A stretch of 64,000 nt of DNA. It comes from Chaetomium olivaceum (lineage: Eukaryota > Ascomycota > Sordariomycetes > Sordariales > Chaetomiaceae). A model generated the notes under the pieces. The model was not told the origin of the DNA, did not search any database, and saw nothing but the letters and a program-made list of their open reading frames with translations. Positions 37,601 to 48,900 of this stretch are shown here, piece by piece. The stretch spans positions 62,001 through 126,000 of the forward strand of contig JAYWVB010000025.1 of the NCBI GenBank assembly GCA_039881045.1, in the 5' to 3' direction. A program made the position numbers and the translations under genes. Positions within the stretch are counted from its first letter, which is position 1; each line of letters starts with the position of its first letter.

Positions 37601-37869
37601 TGCGTTAGTCCACGGGACTTACTGCAGAGCATGTAATCCGGAGGCCATGCGCACGTAACAAAAAACATGAGTCCATGAGGCCTCCTGCGCATTTGCAGTC
37701 TCAAGAGTTGGGTTATGAGTCAGGGGTCAGAGTTGCTTCAGAAATGGCCGTTCCCGCTGCCGCCAGGAGAGCTCTATTGTGGTATATGCCAAGGGGGAGA
37801 TTTGACAATGTGCGCTCGACCCAAATAAACAAACCGAACCATCTTTTGACTCCTCGCTGCTGTTCTTAC
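34648..37869. other. CLA4 promoter/leader and GRS1 3' flank
   Basis: 3.2 kb between the CLA4 start (leftward) and the stop codon of glycyl-tRNA synthetase. The CLA4 promoter must be at the left end. No gene, RNA or repeat recognised; the open frames are short and of non-coding character. Confidence 0.45.
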
Positions 37870-40112
37870 CTAACGGACAGTAACCTCCGCCTCCTGCTGG
37901 CCCTCAAAGAGAGGCAGCTCAGACTCGATGTCCTGCCATGTCTTGGTACCCTCAACCAGCGCCCGGATGGCCTCGATAATCTTGTCCTCCTCAGCGCGCA
38001 CCTGCCGCGTGCTATCACGCTCTCTGAGGGTGATGGTGCCATCCTTGGCCGTCTGGAAGTCGACAGTCACACCGAATGGCGTGCCCAACTCGTCGTTTCG
38101 GCTATACCGCTTGCCAATGCTAGCGGACGAGTCATCCACACGGCTGGAGATGCCGGCAGACCTAAGTTTCTGCGACAGCTTGCGGACGGCGGGCGCAAAG
38201 TCCTTGTGAGACGACAGAGGAACAATAAGGACCTTTGTCGGCGCAACCGCGGGAGGGAAGGACAGGACCTAACGAACCAAGTCAGCATTACTCACGCTAG
38301 GTAAGATCAACGAAGAATCCACTTACACCACGGGCCTCATCACCACCCTCGCTGGCTCGGGTCCAGTAGTTGTGCTCCATTAGCGAGTACAGGATCCGGC
38401 CAATACCGAACGACGGCTCGATGACGTTGGGTGTGTACTCGCGAATGTTCTCAACGCGCTTCTGCCACTTGACGGCCAGCAAGTCTTTGCTGACCTCAAC
38501 ATTGCCATCGCCGACGCTCGGCACTTTGACGACCGCCTTGCCGTTCTCCTCCAGCTCCTTGGCGAGCCTGCCACGCTCCTCCTGTGTGGTAGCCAGGATG
38601 GCAGCCTCAATGGTCTTGCCATCCTTCTTGTAGAATGGGCCAAACTTCTTCTTCTCAATCTCAATCGCCCACTCCTCGATGATCTTGGGCTCATCCAGGC
38701 GTTGCCGCACAATAAGTGGCGCACCGGTCTTCTTGGCGTGGACGGACAAGTCGTAGGCGCTCCGGTCGGCACAGCCAACACACTCCACCCAGCCAGTCGA
38801 GGTAAGGAGCTCGGCATCCCAGCAGTCGCAAGCGTAATGGGCCATCTCATTGGCCATATGCTGCCTGAAGCGGATCTTGGATTGGTCAATGCCAATTTTC
38901 TTGAGAAAGAGGTGGATGCGCGCCAGGAAGTAGCCAAGAGTCTCGTTGTCGACCAGACCGTCTTTGACGGCTTGCCCAACAGTCAGCTTTGTGGTAGTAG
39001 TCTTGCCGGACAGCTGGACGTGGCGGTCCAGGAACTCAAGTTCGATGTCTTCGATCTCGTGGAACCGGTGGTGCTTCTTGTGGCCCTCGGGGTCGACAAA
39101 GTGCTCGATCTCAGCCATCAGGAACTCGCGGACACGCAGAAGACCAGCCCTCGGGGAAATCTCGTTGCGGTAGGACTTGCCAATGGAGGCAGAGGCGAAG
39201 GGCATCTGACCAGTGTTGAACTCCAGGAGCTTGGCGAAGTTCAGGAACTGGCCCTGGGCGGTTTCCGGCCGGAGGTAGCCAGGTGTGTTGCTGCTGGGGC
39301 CAATTGTCGTCTGGAACATGATGGTTGAATGCCACTGGGGCGCTGGGCTGCTCGCCGGTCGCGGGGTTCCTGAGGTCGTACTTCTTGATGAGCTCACCCA
39401 GCTGCTCGCCATTGTAGTTGTCGATCTTTGCTAGCACCTCCTCGTACTCCTGAACCACAGCGTCGTCCAGCTTGACGGCCTCCTGGCCCTTGGCCTTCTT
39501 CTTCGCCCTCTTGGCGTCCTCCGTCTTCTCCTCTATCTTCTGGCCGCGGGCCTCCTTGTCGCCCTTTAGCCGCGACTCGAGGACATCCTCCACGAAGTGG
39601 TCGGCGCGGAGGATGTCGCCGTTCTTAGGGTCCTTGCACATCCAGTCCGCAAACTTCTCAACGTGGCCGCTGGTCTTGAGAACCTCGTGGGGGGTGAGAA
39701 CAGTGCAGTCAACCTCGAGCATGTCCTCCTCGAGGATGAAGTGTTTGCGCCAGAGGTCGATGATGTTGGCCTGCAGGGCGCAGCCGGGCGGCCCATAGTC
39801 GTAGAGGCCCGAGACGCCGCCGTAAATCTCGAATGAGGGAGTGTAGAACAGGCGCCGGCGTAGGAGGGATTCGAGGGCGGCCTTGTCGAGGGGCTGACCC
39901 TTGAGGGTTGTGGCTGTCGTGGTCATAGTGGGCGGCTTTTTCTTTTTGGTAGGCGTGTACTTTTGGAAAGCGTACGATCGCGGGGTAGAAAGAGCGAGAG
40001 CTGTGAAGCTGCGGACTGGAAACCGAAAGACCCTCGGGGCCGTGACTTTGTGAAAATTGAGCGCAATACCAACGAGTGGTGAGAAGAGAGGGGTGGGCAG
40101 AAGAGGCTTCAT
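37870..40112 (-). CDS. grs1: Glycyl-tRNA synthetase, class II (probably dual cytosolic/mitochondrial)
   Basis: Charges tRNA-Gly with glycine for cytosolic and probably mitochondrial translation. Exons are 40112-38327 and 38268-37870, separated by a 58-bp intron, 727 aa. Class II motifs are present: motif 2 GKSYRNEISPRAGLLRVREF (about 39180-39120) and motif 3 FGIGRILYSLMEHNYW (about 38412-38360). The C-terminal anticodon-binding domain is mostly in exon 2 (VLIVPLSSH onward). An N-terminal WHEP-like/Lys-rich segment precedes the core, and the eukaryotic insertion includes a KKKAKG block. The first 62 residues are basic, rich in Ser/Thr/Arg and lack acidic residues, like a mitochondrial presequence. 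A second in-frame ATG at 39926 (MTTTATTLKG) would give the 665-aa cytosolic form. The frame breaks at 39323-39324, where one extra base separates PVAFN from MFQTTIGPS. The start sits 376 bp from divergent RPF1. Confidence 0.95.
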
Positions 40113-40488
40113 GAACTGTTACAATGGTTGCTTGGGCCCAACCACCTCAGGTGAGTCACGGTTCTTTTAGATCCCCTTTTTCACCGATTTCATACCCGGG
40201 AAGGTGCTTGCTGCACTGATTGAGGGGAACTCTGCATCTCGCCTCCACACTCCAAGCACACAAGCACACGTACTCCTGCCGGAAATTCAATTAGCCGCTA
40301 AAACTGCCCCGCGACAGGGCCTCGAATCAGACATTCAGTGAGGGGCAATCAGAATCCTTGCAAGTTTTCGGGGTACCCTTGCACTGCACGGATTGGAGCC
40401 AAAAATTTTGGGGCTTCGGTTTCCGATAGCAGCAATTCTTCTGCGATAACAAACATCAACAAAAACAGCAAGACACAAGTTCGCAACG
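40113..40488. promoter_or_regulatory. Divergent promoter GRS1 / RPF1
   Basis: The 376 bp between two outward-facing start codons must serve both genes. Pairing a tRNA synthetase with a ribosome-biogenesis factor fits common growth control, but I recognise no specific element. Confidence 0.55.
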
Positions 40489-41975
40489 ATGGGTTCCGGA
40501 AGAGGATCGTCTGGGAGCTCATTATCCCTCAAGACCTCGAATAAGCTGAGACGGAAACAGCTTTACGTCGAGCAAAAAAAGACTACCGGCAAAACCCGCC
40601 ACGAGGAGCGACACCGAAGGCGCAGGGAAGAGGCCAAAGACCCCGAATTGAGGAAGCAGCGGCTCGAGCAGAACCAGCCCACGAGTATCGACAAGAAGAG
40701 GATATGGGATGTCGATGACGACACTCTCGGCGCTGTTGTCGATGTTGCCCAATTGAAGCGGCGGCGCTTGGAAGAGGCCGAGGCAGCAGCGGCAGCAGAG
40801 GCAGATGGGCCGGTAGAGGGTGGTGTGGAAAAGGACGACGATGTCGACAGCATGCTTGGGTCCGATGAGGAGGAGGAAGCCGACGGCGGCGACGACGGAA
40901 AGCTCTTAGAGAAGCAACGCGAGCGGGCACAGAGACAACCCAGTGTCGCTCCATCGACCGTGTCTACGAACCTCGACCTCACCCCAGATGCTCTAGCCGC
41001 CCAATTCAAGTATCTATTTAGTGACGAACCTCCAGCAATGCCCAAAATCCTGGTCACCACTGGGCTCAATGGGACAATTCATAAGGAAGCGCAAGATATT
41101 GCCTCCGTTCTCCCTAATGGTGGGCAGCTCCTACAACAGCGAGGTCACGATTATATGCTAACATTGCGCCTAGCTACCTACATTCCCCGGAGTGCTCATC
41201 GTTATGGTCACAAATACAGCGTGAGGGAGATTGCAAAGTTCGCCAAGAGTCAGTTCAGCCTTGCCCTGGTCACTCCAAACGATTACTAACATGCTCCAAG
41301 ACCGCGGGTACACGGCGTTACTAGTAGTGCATGAAGACCTCAAGCGGCCAAGCCAGCTCAGCGTGTGCCACCTCAATGGCGAGGACGCGCCACCTGGGCC
41401 TACCCTTACTTACACCATCCGGAACTACCAACCAGGGAAAGCGATTCTCGGACACGGTAACCCAACCAACCACTACGTAAGAAAGAACCCTCCCTTTTCT
41501 GCCCATTTGCCTTCTCGGCTGCTAACTAGAATGTAGCCCGAGCTCCTCCTCAACGGCTTCAAGACCCCATTGGGTCTGCTGGCGGCCAAGTCCATGAACA
41601 CCTTATTCCCCCCGAAGCCCGAGTTGGCGGGTCGTCAGGTCTTAACACTGCACAACCAGCGCGATTACATCTTTTTCCGCCGGCATCGGTATATCTTCCG
41701 TGAAGCACGGACTACGGAGAAGAATGTCCAGGGCGCGGACGGCAAGGAGATGGACGGTGTCAAGGGGATCCGCGCCGGGTTGCAGGAGATTGGGCCACGT
41801 AAGTCAAACTCCCGTAGTTTTGAAGGGGACGAGGACGCTGACTTGTACAGGCATGACCCTGAAACTCCGTAGAGTTGACAAGGGCATCGGAAGGGCAGGC
41901 AGCGAGGGCGACGATGCCCTGAAGTGGGAGTGGAAGGCGAAGATGGAGAAGAAGCGGACTCGCTTCAACCTGTAG
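40489..41975 (+). CDS. rpf1: RPF1-like Brix-domain ribosome biogenesis factor
   Basis: Nucleolar factor for 60S subunit assembly, of the Brix superfamily. Exons are 40489-41248, 41301-41476, 41537-41798 and 41851-41975; all phases agree and give 440 aa. The N-terminus is Lys/Arg-rich (KLRRKQLYVEQKK) followed by an acidic DSMLGSDEEEE tract. The Brix domain starts at PKILVTTGLNG and contains KYSVREIAKFAKNRGY, LLVVHED and LLLNGFKTPLG. It ends with the sigma70-like RNA-binding motif QRDYIFFRRHRYIF and a GPRMTLKLR strand, the signature of the Rpf1 branch. Intron 1 has donor GTCAGT with a textbook branch site TACTAAC at 41284-41290. The C-terminus ends KKRTRFNL. The gene is convergent with the transporter, with 140 bp between stop codons. 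No frame damage seen. Confidence 0.95.
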
Positions 41976-42115
41976 GGAAGGAAGAGTGTGATACCCGGAG
42001 TTGTAATCTGTATGTCCATGTCGTTCAATCTGAGCTATATACAATGAAACCTCGGAACTGCCTGGGCCTTATGCATATTCAACCTCCAAGCATAACATCC
42101 AGTAGCTTTCTCTTC

Positions 42116-43523
42116 TCACTTCCCCTTTTGTACTGCCGTCTGCCCTGGTGTTTGCTCTGGCGCTTGCTTCCCCCTTTCCTCCAGCATGATCACCGAGTAT
42201 CTGTCCGCCAGTCAGCAACATATCCCCACACCAACCACTACCAAGATGAGCATGAAGAAGAGAAGGGAACAAGTCAAGACCAAAGGGGACAAATAAATAA
42301 ACCTACGCAACAATCCCCCCCACGGCAACCACAACCCCAACCAAACTCCCCCACTCCCCCACCCCCCTCCCACTGACCATCCACCCCAACGCCACAATCG
42401 CACAAGTCTTGACATGTCCCACCACCGTACTCGACACCGGCCCCGCCTGCGCGACAATAAAAAACTGCGAGATGTTGATCAGCCCCGCAAACCCCCCGCT
42501 CAACCCGATCAGCGCCCACCGGCCGGGAGCCAGCGAGGTCCATGCCGCCGGCCAGGTGTCGGCGAAGGGGATGATGTAGAGGAGCAGGGCGGCGGAGACG
42601 GGCGCTTGGTTGAAGAGCAGCTGCATGCTGGAGAGCTGCAGGCGGCGGTGGTAGGCGCCGATCCAGACTGTGTAGAGGGAGGAGGCGGCGGTGCCGGTTA
42701 GGGCGAAGAGGATGCCGAGGGGGGTGGTTGTTTTGGGGATGGTAGTGGTGGTGGAGGTGGGGGTGGTGGGCGTGATGATCGTGGTGGGGAGATTGGTGCT
42801 GCCACCGGCGGTGGGGGTGGTGGTGGTGGTGGGGGGGAGGGAGTCGTAGTAGGAGACGAGGCCGACGCCGAGGCAGGCGGGGATGAGGGCGAGGATGGCG
42901 CGGGGCGGGAGGGTGGCGCGGTAGAGGAGGTAGTTGAGCAGGGCGACGGTGGGGGTGAGGAGGATGCGGGCGATCTGGTAGAAGGTGATGGTGGAGAAGG
43001 CGAGGGAGAGGTTGGGTAGGATGACGTTGAGGGACATGGCGAGGGAGAGGGGGAGGATGTCGAAGAGGGGCACGCGGCGCGGAACGAAGAAGGCGAGGGC
43101 CGGGCGGGAGAGGACGAACAGGGTAATGAAGGTGATGAAGAAGTGGAAGCAGGCAAAGGTTAGTTGGGCGAGTTTGAGGGAGGGGTCGGAGAAGATGGCT
43201 TTGTTGGTGAAGACCTGATGAGGGATTAGTGGTGGTTGATATGGTACATAATGGAGACTAGGGTAAGCGTTTACAATGCCTATCGTTGCGAGTGTGTTGA
43301 TGATCATCCAGGTCAGGCCTGAAGTGAACGAACTCTTTTGCGCTGGCTCCTTTCCTCGAGTTTCCTTTGGAAGGAGTTCATGTTTCTCATGACTAACGGC
43401 AGACTCTAGATCATCTGATAGCCTTTGCTTCTCTTCATCGTTGTCGGGATGGTTGAACCGAGCTATTCGAGGATTGAGGGATGAGAGTGACAGGGCCGAG
43501 GGGACCTCTTTTCGGTCCGACAT
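42116..43523 (-). CDS. TPT-family (DUF250, SLC35E-like) Golgi/ER nucleotide-sugar or solute transporter
   Basis: Polytopic membrane protein of the triose-phosphate/nucleotide-sugar translocator family; the substrate cannot be told. Exons are 43523-43275, 43214-42307 and 42200-42116, giving 413 aa. Ten hydrophobic segments alternate with short loops. Family features include the TNKAIF segment after TM1, SLNVILPNLSLAFSTITFYQIARILLTP in the middle, and the TSTVVGHVKT-like SSTVVGHVKTCAIV near the end. Intron 1 (60 bp, 43215-43274) is a multiple of three and has no stop codon. Left in, it would add about 20 residues inside TM1 (starting VNAYPSLHYV), so I splice it. Without the last exon the protein would stop at GGIVA; with it, it ends in the usual YSVIMLEERGK tail. 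A Thr/Pro-rich loop (about 42870-42720) is unusually long for the family. Confidence 0.88.
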
Positions 43524-43814
43524 GTTTGGGTTTGCACCAACTAGTTAGTGCTGAAATAAATAGGTATTAAATGATGACCGATAACCTGCCACGGGGAGAT
43601 GCAAGCAGTCTTTGTATTCCAACCCCGCATCACCTCGAGAAGTGGTAGCAGTGCTTCTACATTGAATCGTGGGCAATATTTCAGGCCACATTAGCCAAGC
43701 CGCCACCGTTCACTCCCAAACCGGGCTACCAAGGAAGGCCCGGACGATCTCTCCCTTTCCCAAGACGGCAAAGCTTGTAAAGGTGGGTCCTTTTGGTGTA
43801 AGATGATTGGCCTT

Positions 43815-45142
43815 CTAGCAAACAATTGGGTCAGGGTCTGTGGAGTTGTCCCTTCCAGTTCCGTAACCTCCTTCCATCAACAACAACCTCAGCAAAATCC
43901 CCGTTTCTAATTGGGGTGTGGCCGCGCCGCCGCTGGGTACGTCGATGGTGCCGAGGAGGGAGCTGACGCATAGGTACCGGCCTCGCCACCGGTTGAGATT
44001 GCCGCACCCTGCGCTGATGATGGGGTTCCAAGCGAGGAGCTGGCCGATGGTGATGTTTTCCGCTGCCTTGATGGACTCGCATGTGTCACCCATGCCGAGT
44101 TGACGGATCTTACAGGGCTGGGAGACAGATGGTGGTATTGATGGGCGGCATCGCATCGCAGCCCAGGTCCAGCCCGTTTAGGTTGATGAGGGCTTCAGTG
44201 GCGACCCCTTGCGCTTTAGCAATGCCGTTGCATGAGTCCTCTGCTTGAACAACGTACGTTCGGTTTGTAGCACAGGTAGGCCTTGAAGGTGGTTGGGTGG
44301 TTGAGTTGAGTGCGTACTGCGTGAGTGTTGTGAAGCTGTACGCGCTCGCGGCGCAGCTCGAGGTGGTGAAGGCGAAGTCAGAAGCGGCTTCTTCGTCGAA
44401 GCCAAAAAGGAGATACAAGCTGCTCTGCCTGGACTGCGACCTGGCACTCCGAGCAGTTCTGTTCCTCGGTGTACGGCTCATTTTGGCCCATCCACCGCCC
44501 GACGATGGTGTCACAATACTCGCCCGTGGCCCTGCTTTTGATGTTAGGTCCAGTCCACAACAATCGATTCTTGCCTGGGGATAAAACTCACGAAACCTTG
44601 AGACACGACATGCCGGCAGCATAGAGCAGCCGATCGACGACAAACGTGGCTGTAATCCAGGGAAGATGGGCACGAAGGTCAGGACATTTGCAGAGCACAT
44701 GAAGAGCCATGCTCACCTGGATATGCAATGCCGCCCGGAACCATCACATCTTCACTCTCCGTGCAAGAGTCAGCCACTCTTGTTCTCAACTGAACAAGAT
44801 CATCTCGGCAGGTGCTATTGCAAATGGTCTGGAGCTGGGTCTTTCGCAAGATTTTAAAACTGGCTGCTTCTCTGAGGTAAAGGATGAATTTGACATGATC
44901 GGCCAGGAAGTTTCGGGCGGCATTAGGGTTGCAGCTTTCACTCACAAACCAGCGTGCGAGACGAGCCAGCCGGAACATGACGGCACCGTGGAGTTAACCG
45001 CGGCGAAGCACTTGCTGCTCAGACCCAAAGATTCGTAGGGAAACACACGGTCTTGGAACTGCTGAGCGTAGGTTGCGTGAAGTCCGCACAGCAGTGCTGT
45101 GAGGGCAGATGAACCAAACATAGCGGGTAAAACTTTCTTCAT
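43815..45142 (-). CDS. Secreted LysM-domain chitin-binding protein
   Basis: Extracellular protein expected to bind chitin oligomers. Inferred exons are 45142-44946, 44871-44717, 44649-44592 and 44534-43815, about 375 aa. A signal peptide is clear: Lys-Lys start, hydrophobic core LTALLCGLHATYA, cleavage before QQFQD. The N-terminal Cys-rich part has the layout of fungal LysM proteins: a CxxxVNSTVPSC segment, TICNSTC, VMVPGGIAYPG and EYCDTIV, then EEQNCSECQVAVQ. Two LysM domains follow: YVVQAEDSCNGIAKAQGV through INTTICLP, and QLGMGDTCESIKAAENITI through YLCVSSLLG. The frame breaks twice, at 44404-44408 (A5, one base too many) and 44115-44117 (G3, one base too many), so no single reading frame spans both LysM domains. 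The gene is head-to-head with the GH18 chitinase, with 834 bp between starts. That pairing is known for fungal subgroup-C chitinases and suggests co-expression. Confidence 0.85.
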
Positions 45143-45976
45143 CAGATAAAAACTTGATGAGGGCGTGAAAGATGTGAAGACAGGGACAAGATATGGGGAG
45201 TTTATGAGTTCTCAGCTCTGAGAGAAACAGGGGCGCAAAGGAATCATGGGTTCACTGTCCGAAACTTGATGGTTCCTCTCAATCATCGATCTGACGCTTC
45301 TTGCGCAACCCCGGGCATACCGAGTAAAGGAGACCATGGCACCATTTCTGAGGTACAGAAAAACAGGTTTCTTCTTAGGACAGTGTCTCCCAGAGCGCCC
45401 TCCTCCGCTGGTGTAATTGTAATTGTGCCCTGGAGCAATCATCCACTTGCTTGAGATGGGGAGATGGAGGCAAAGAGTGACGTTATTGTGTGTTGTGTGT
45501 TAACACCGATTTGATAGTGCAACACTACCTAACGTCTTCTTGCCATTGCCGCCTCATGTATCAACCGAGGGATTTACATATCCCCTGAAACGACCCTCGG
45601 TTGTTGGTGAAAGGTTACCTCAGGCACACCGACTGCCCGAATACTTGCTTTTGGCGATACGAGTGTCGTAAGGTATGCGTTCATGTCAGAGCTGGATGAA
45701 ACATGCGGCACGATGGACAGATTGGCTCCTACTTAAGGCCAAAATAAGTGGCATCCTAGATAGGTAGTCAAGTGCGACTTAGAGGTGTCCAGCAAGTTGA
45801 GTTTGGACTCACAACAGCAACCCTGATATGCTATCGAGGGGCGAGCCTTCCGCAGAATAAGAAAACAATCAATATCACACTGCATCTCTCATATTCTCGC
45901 TGAGCATACATCCCTTGCATCCTTCATGACATTGACACTTGAAGTCCCTTGAGGTTTACATGAAAGCATCAGCAAG
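45143..45976. promoter_or_regulatory. Divergent promoter LysM protein / GH18 chitinase
   Basis: 834 bp between the two start codons, so it must contain both promoters. A shared control region would fit genes acting together on chitin. No specific factor site can be named from sequence alone. Confidence 0.55.
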
Positions 45977-48900
45977 ATGGAACCCCTTCTTTTTCTGCTT
46001 GCTGGGCTGCTGAGCAATGCCTTGGCTGGCAATAACCACTCTTCGCCTTCCGCCACTCATCAAAGATTTTCTATTTTGGAACATCGTGAACTCGGCAAGT
46101 CAACGGTGCTGGCCAAACGGAACGACTTCACACGCCGACCCGGAAATATGCTGTTCACTTGTGTTTTCCTTGCCCTTCGGCTGACCACTTGAAACAGAAC
46201 CTTGTGAGAATGGTGCTTGCTGCGGAAGTATGTCGTGCCCTTAATTTTTCCGTTTCCCCAGGTCCACCGACAGCTGACTAGGGGACGGATGGTGTGGTTA
46301 TGGTCCGACGTATTGCGGCACCGGATGCACCAGCAACTGTGATGCTCATGCCGAATGTGGTCGTGATGCATTGCCCGTCAACAAAACCTGCCCTCTCAAC
46401 ACTTTTTGCTCAGAGTTCGGCTTTTGCGGTACAACCAAGGGCAAGTACCTACCCCCTATCTTCCGTCATCATCGTTGTTGCTAGCCCTTTCTATTATCTT
46501 GGTGTTAGATTTCTGCACGGGCAAGTGCCAGTCCAACTGTGTTGAGCATCCGAAACCACCAGGAGGCGGAAAGGGAGGCAAAACATTGTCAAGAGGTGAG
46601 AACAACGGCTACCTTCACTCGTACTTTGAGCCTCCCAATAACACCCTGGTCAATGGTCATTGGTTACTACGAGGCATGGAACGACAGATCGTTGTGTCAT
46701 CAGACAACGGCCGATGACCTCCCGGTATGGTCACATCATCGAGGGCTGTTACGGATGGAGAAAAGGAGGCAACTGACACCGGCTTCTTATTAGTGAATGG
46801 CCTCACTCACCTCAACTATGCGTTTGCAGTCATCGATCCCACTACCTTCAAAATCACTACCATGGACGCCGCTACCCCCGTCCGTACGTTCACAGACTTT
46901 GCCGGCCTGAAAGCCAAGAACCCAGCCTTTGAGCTCTTTGTGAGTATTAGGGGCTGGACCTTTTCGGACAATGAAACCGCAACGCAACCTGTCTTTGAGA
47001 ACATTGCACGCAGCGCAGCCAACCGTCAAACATTCGCCAACAACGTTCTCCAGTTCCTGAACACCTACTGGTATGATGGCGTCGACATCGACTGGGAATA
47101 CCCCGGTGCTCCAGATCAAGGCGGCAAGCCAGACGACACCAAAAACTACGTCCTCATGCTCGAAATGCTCCGCAAAACGTTTCTTAATTCAGGGCGTAAG
47201 CTGGGCATCACGTCCACTGCGCCCTCGTCGTTTTGGTATCTACGTTGGTTTGACCTGACCGGCATGATCAAACATGTTGACTGGATCAACGTCGTAAGTC
47301 ATGATAACCCCCTGTTCCGACAGTCAGTGTTGCTAACCCACACTTAGATGAGCTACGACCTGCACGGCGTGTGGAATGGTTCAAAGCCCATCGGACCTAT
47401 TGTGCAAGACCATACAAACCTGACCGAGATCAAACTTGCCACGGAGCTGTTCTGGCGAGCCAAAGTCCCTCCCTCGAAGCTTGCCCTCGGCTTCGGATTC
47501 TACGGAAGAGCGTTCACGCTGAAAGACCCGAGCTGCAACAAACCTGGATGCCAGTTCAGCAGTGGAGCCAAGCTCACAGGCAATAAGGCGTTGCCCAACA
47601 AGCCGACGAAAGTCCCCATCGCCAAGATCGACACCAGTTTTGGTCACATCTGCTACAAGGAAGGCAGCCAATTCAAGCACGGATGCGACCCAGGCTTCGA
47701 GAGGACCGGTTCGGACAGGGACGGCATGGGCTGCGATGGCGTCCATGAGTCCCAATGCGGCCGAGACATCTGCTGCCCCAAGACCTTAGACATGGCCCAG
47801 TGCGTATGGCGCGGGTCTGGCGGCGACTGCAACGGGCAGTGCCACGAGGGCGAGGTCAAGATTGCGGCATCCAGCTGGGGTGGCACCCCAGGCGAGTCGA
47901 GCTCAACCCATAAGTGCAGCCGCGGGGACAAGGCCCTCTGCTGCAAGGCCGACTCGTACAGCAGCCTGACCGAGGGCTGCCGCTGGACCGAGGGCTGCGG
48001 CGGCGAGTGCAGCAAGGACGAGGAGAGGGTCGCCTATACCCGCGACCGCTGGGAAAGGGCCACCGTCTTCTGCAATGGCAGCCACTACTGTTGCAAGAAG
48101 GGTCAGCCGATCCCCTTCCTGAACTGCTACTGGGTCGACCAGGGCGACTGTGCCAGCAACACCTGCACCAAGTCAGAGGTGACGCTCTGGACCGACGGCC
48201 TGGGCGATGCCTACAGTACCTGCAGCTGGCGGCAGAAGAAAGCGCTCTGCTGTACGCCCAACCCTAAGGCTATGAAAGAAGACATTTGCGATTCTGGCTT
48301 CAACTCCTGCGAAGATGACCCAGATCTGTGCGGCGACGATCTCGAGGGTGATTCTGAGTACAGATCTCTCTCGGAGCAGGTGAAACCAAAGCCAGGGATG
48401 CCTAGGGACTGCGCGCTAAAAATAGACAAGCAGCCCCTTAAATGGACGACTCGGTCGTATCCAACTGGCAAGGATCGAGACTATCTCTTCCGCCGTGGTA
48501 CGGGTCTCGCAACAATGGTTCTCAAGGGCGGCTATCAGTAAGTGGCATTCAGTACATCTCTCAACCTGACTTGAATAGAAACTGACTGAACCCAGAAAAG
48601 CAAGCCAGGTTTGCACAAACCCTGGGCTCGTCTTCACTCAACCAGCAGACTTGACCAAGAAAGGCTTTCATGCAGAACATCTCTTCGAGCTCCAAATGCT
48701 TAAACTGCTGTTGCAAACAGCATACACAGGCTTCCTTCCAGGCGCGGGGAAGAGCGATCGGTACCCCCTCCGGATGGCAACGGCCATTTCTGGGGAAAAC
48801 CTTCTCAAGGGGTGGCACAAACTTTATCCTTCCAATGCCATCTTAAACCCCTTTTACGAGGTTGTCAAAGGCATGCCAGATGGCTGGGTGGCGCCGCCAA

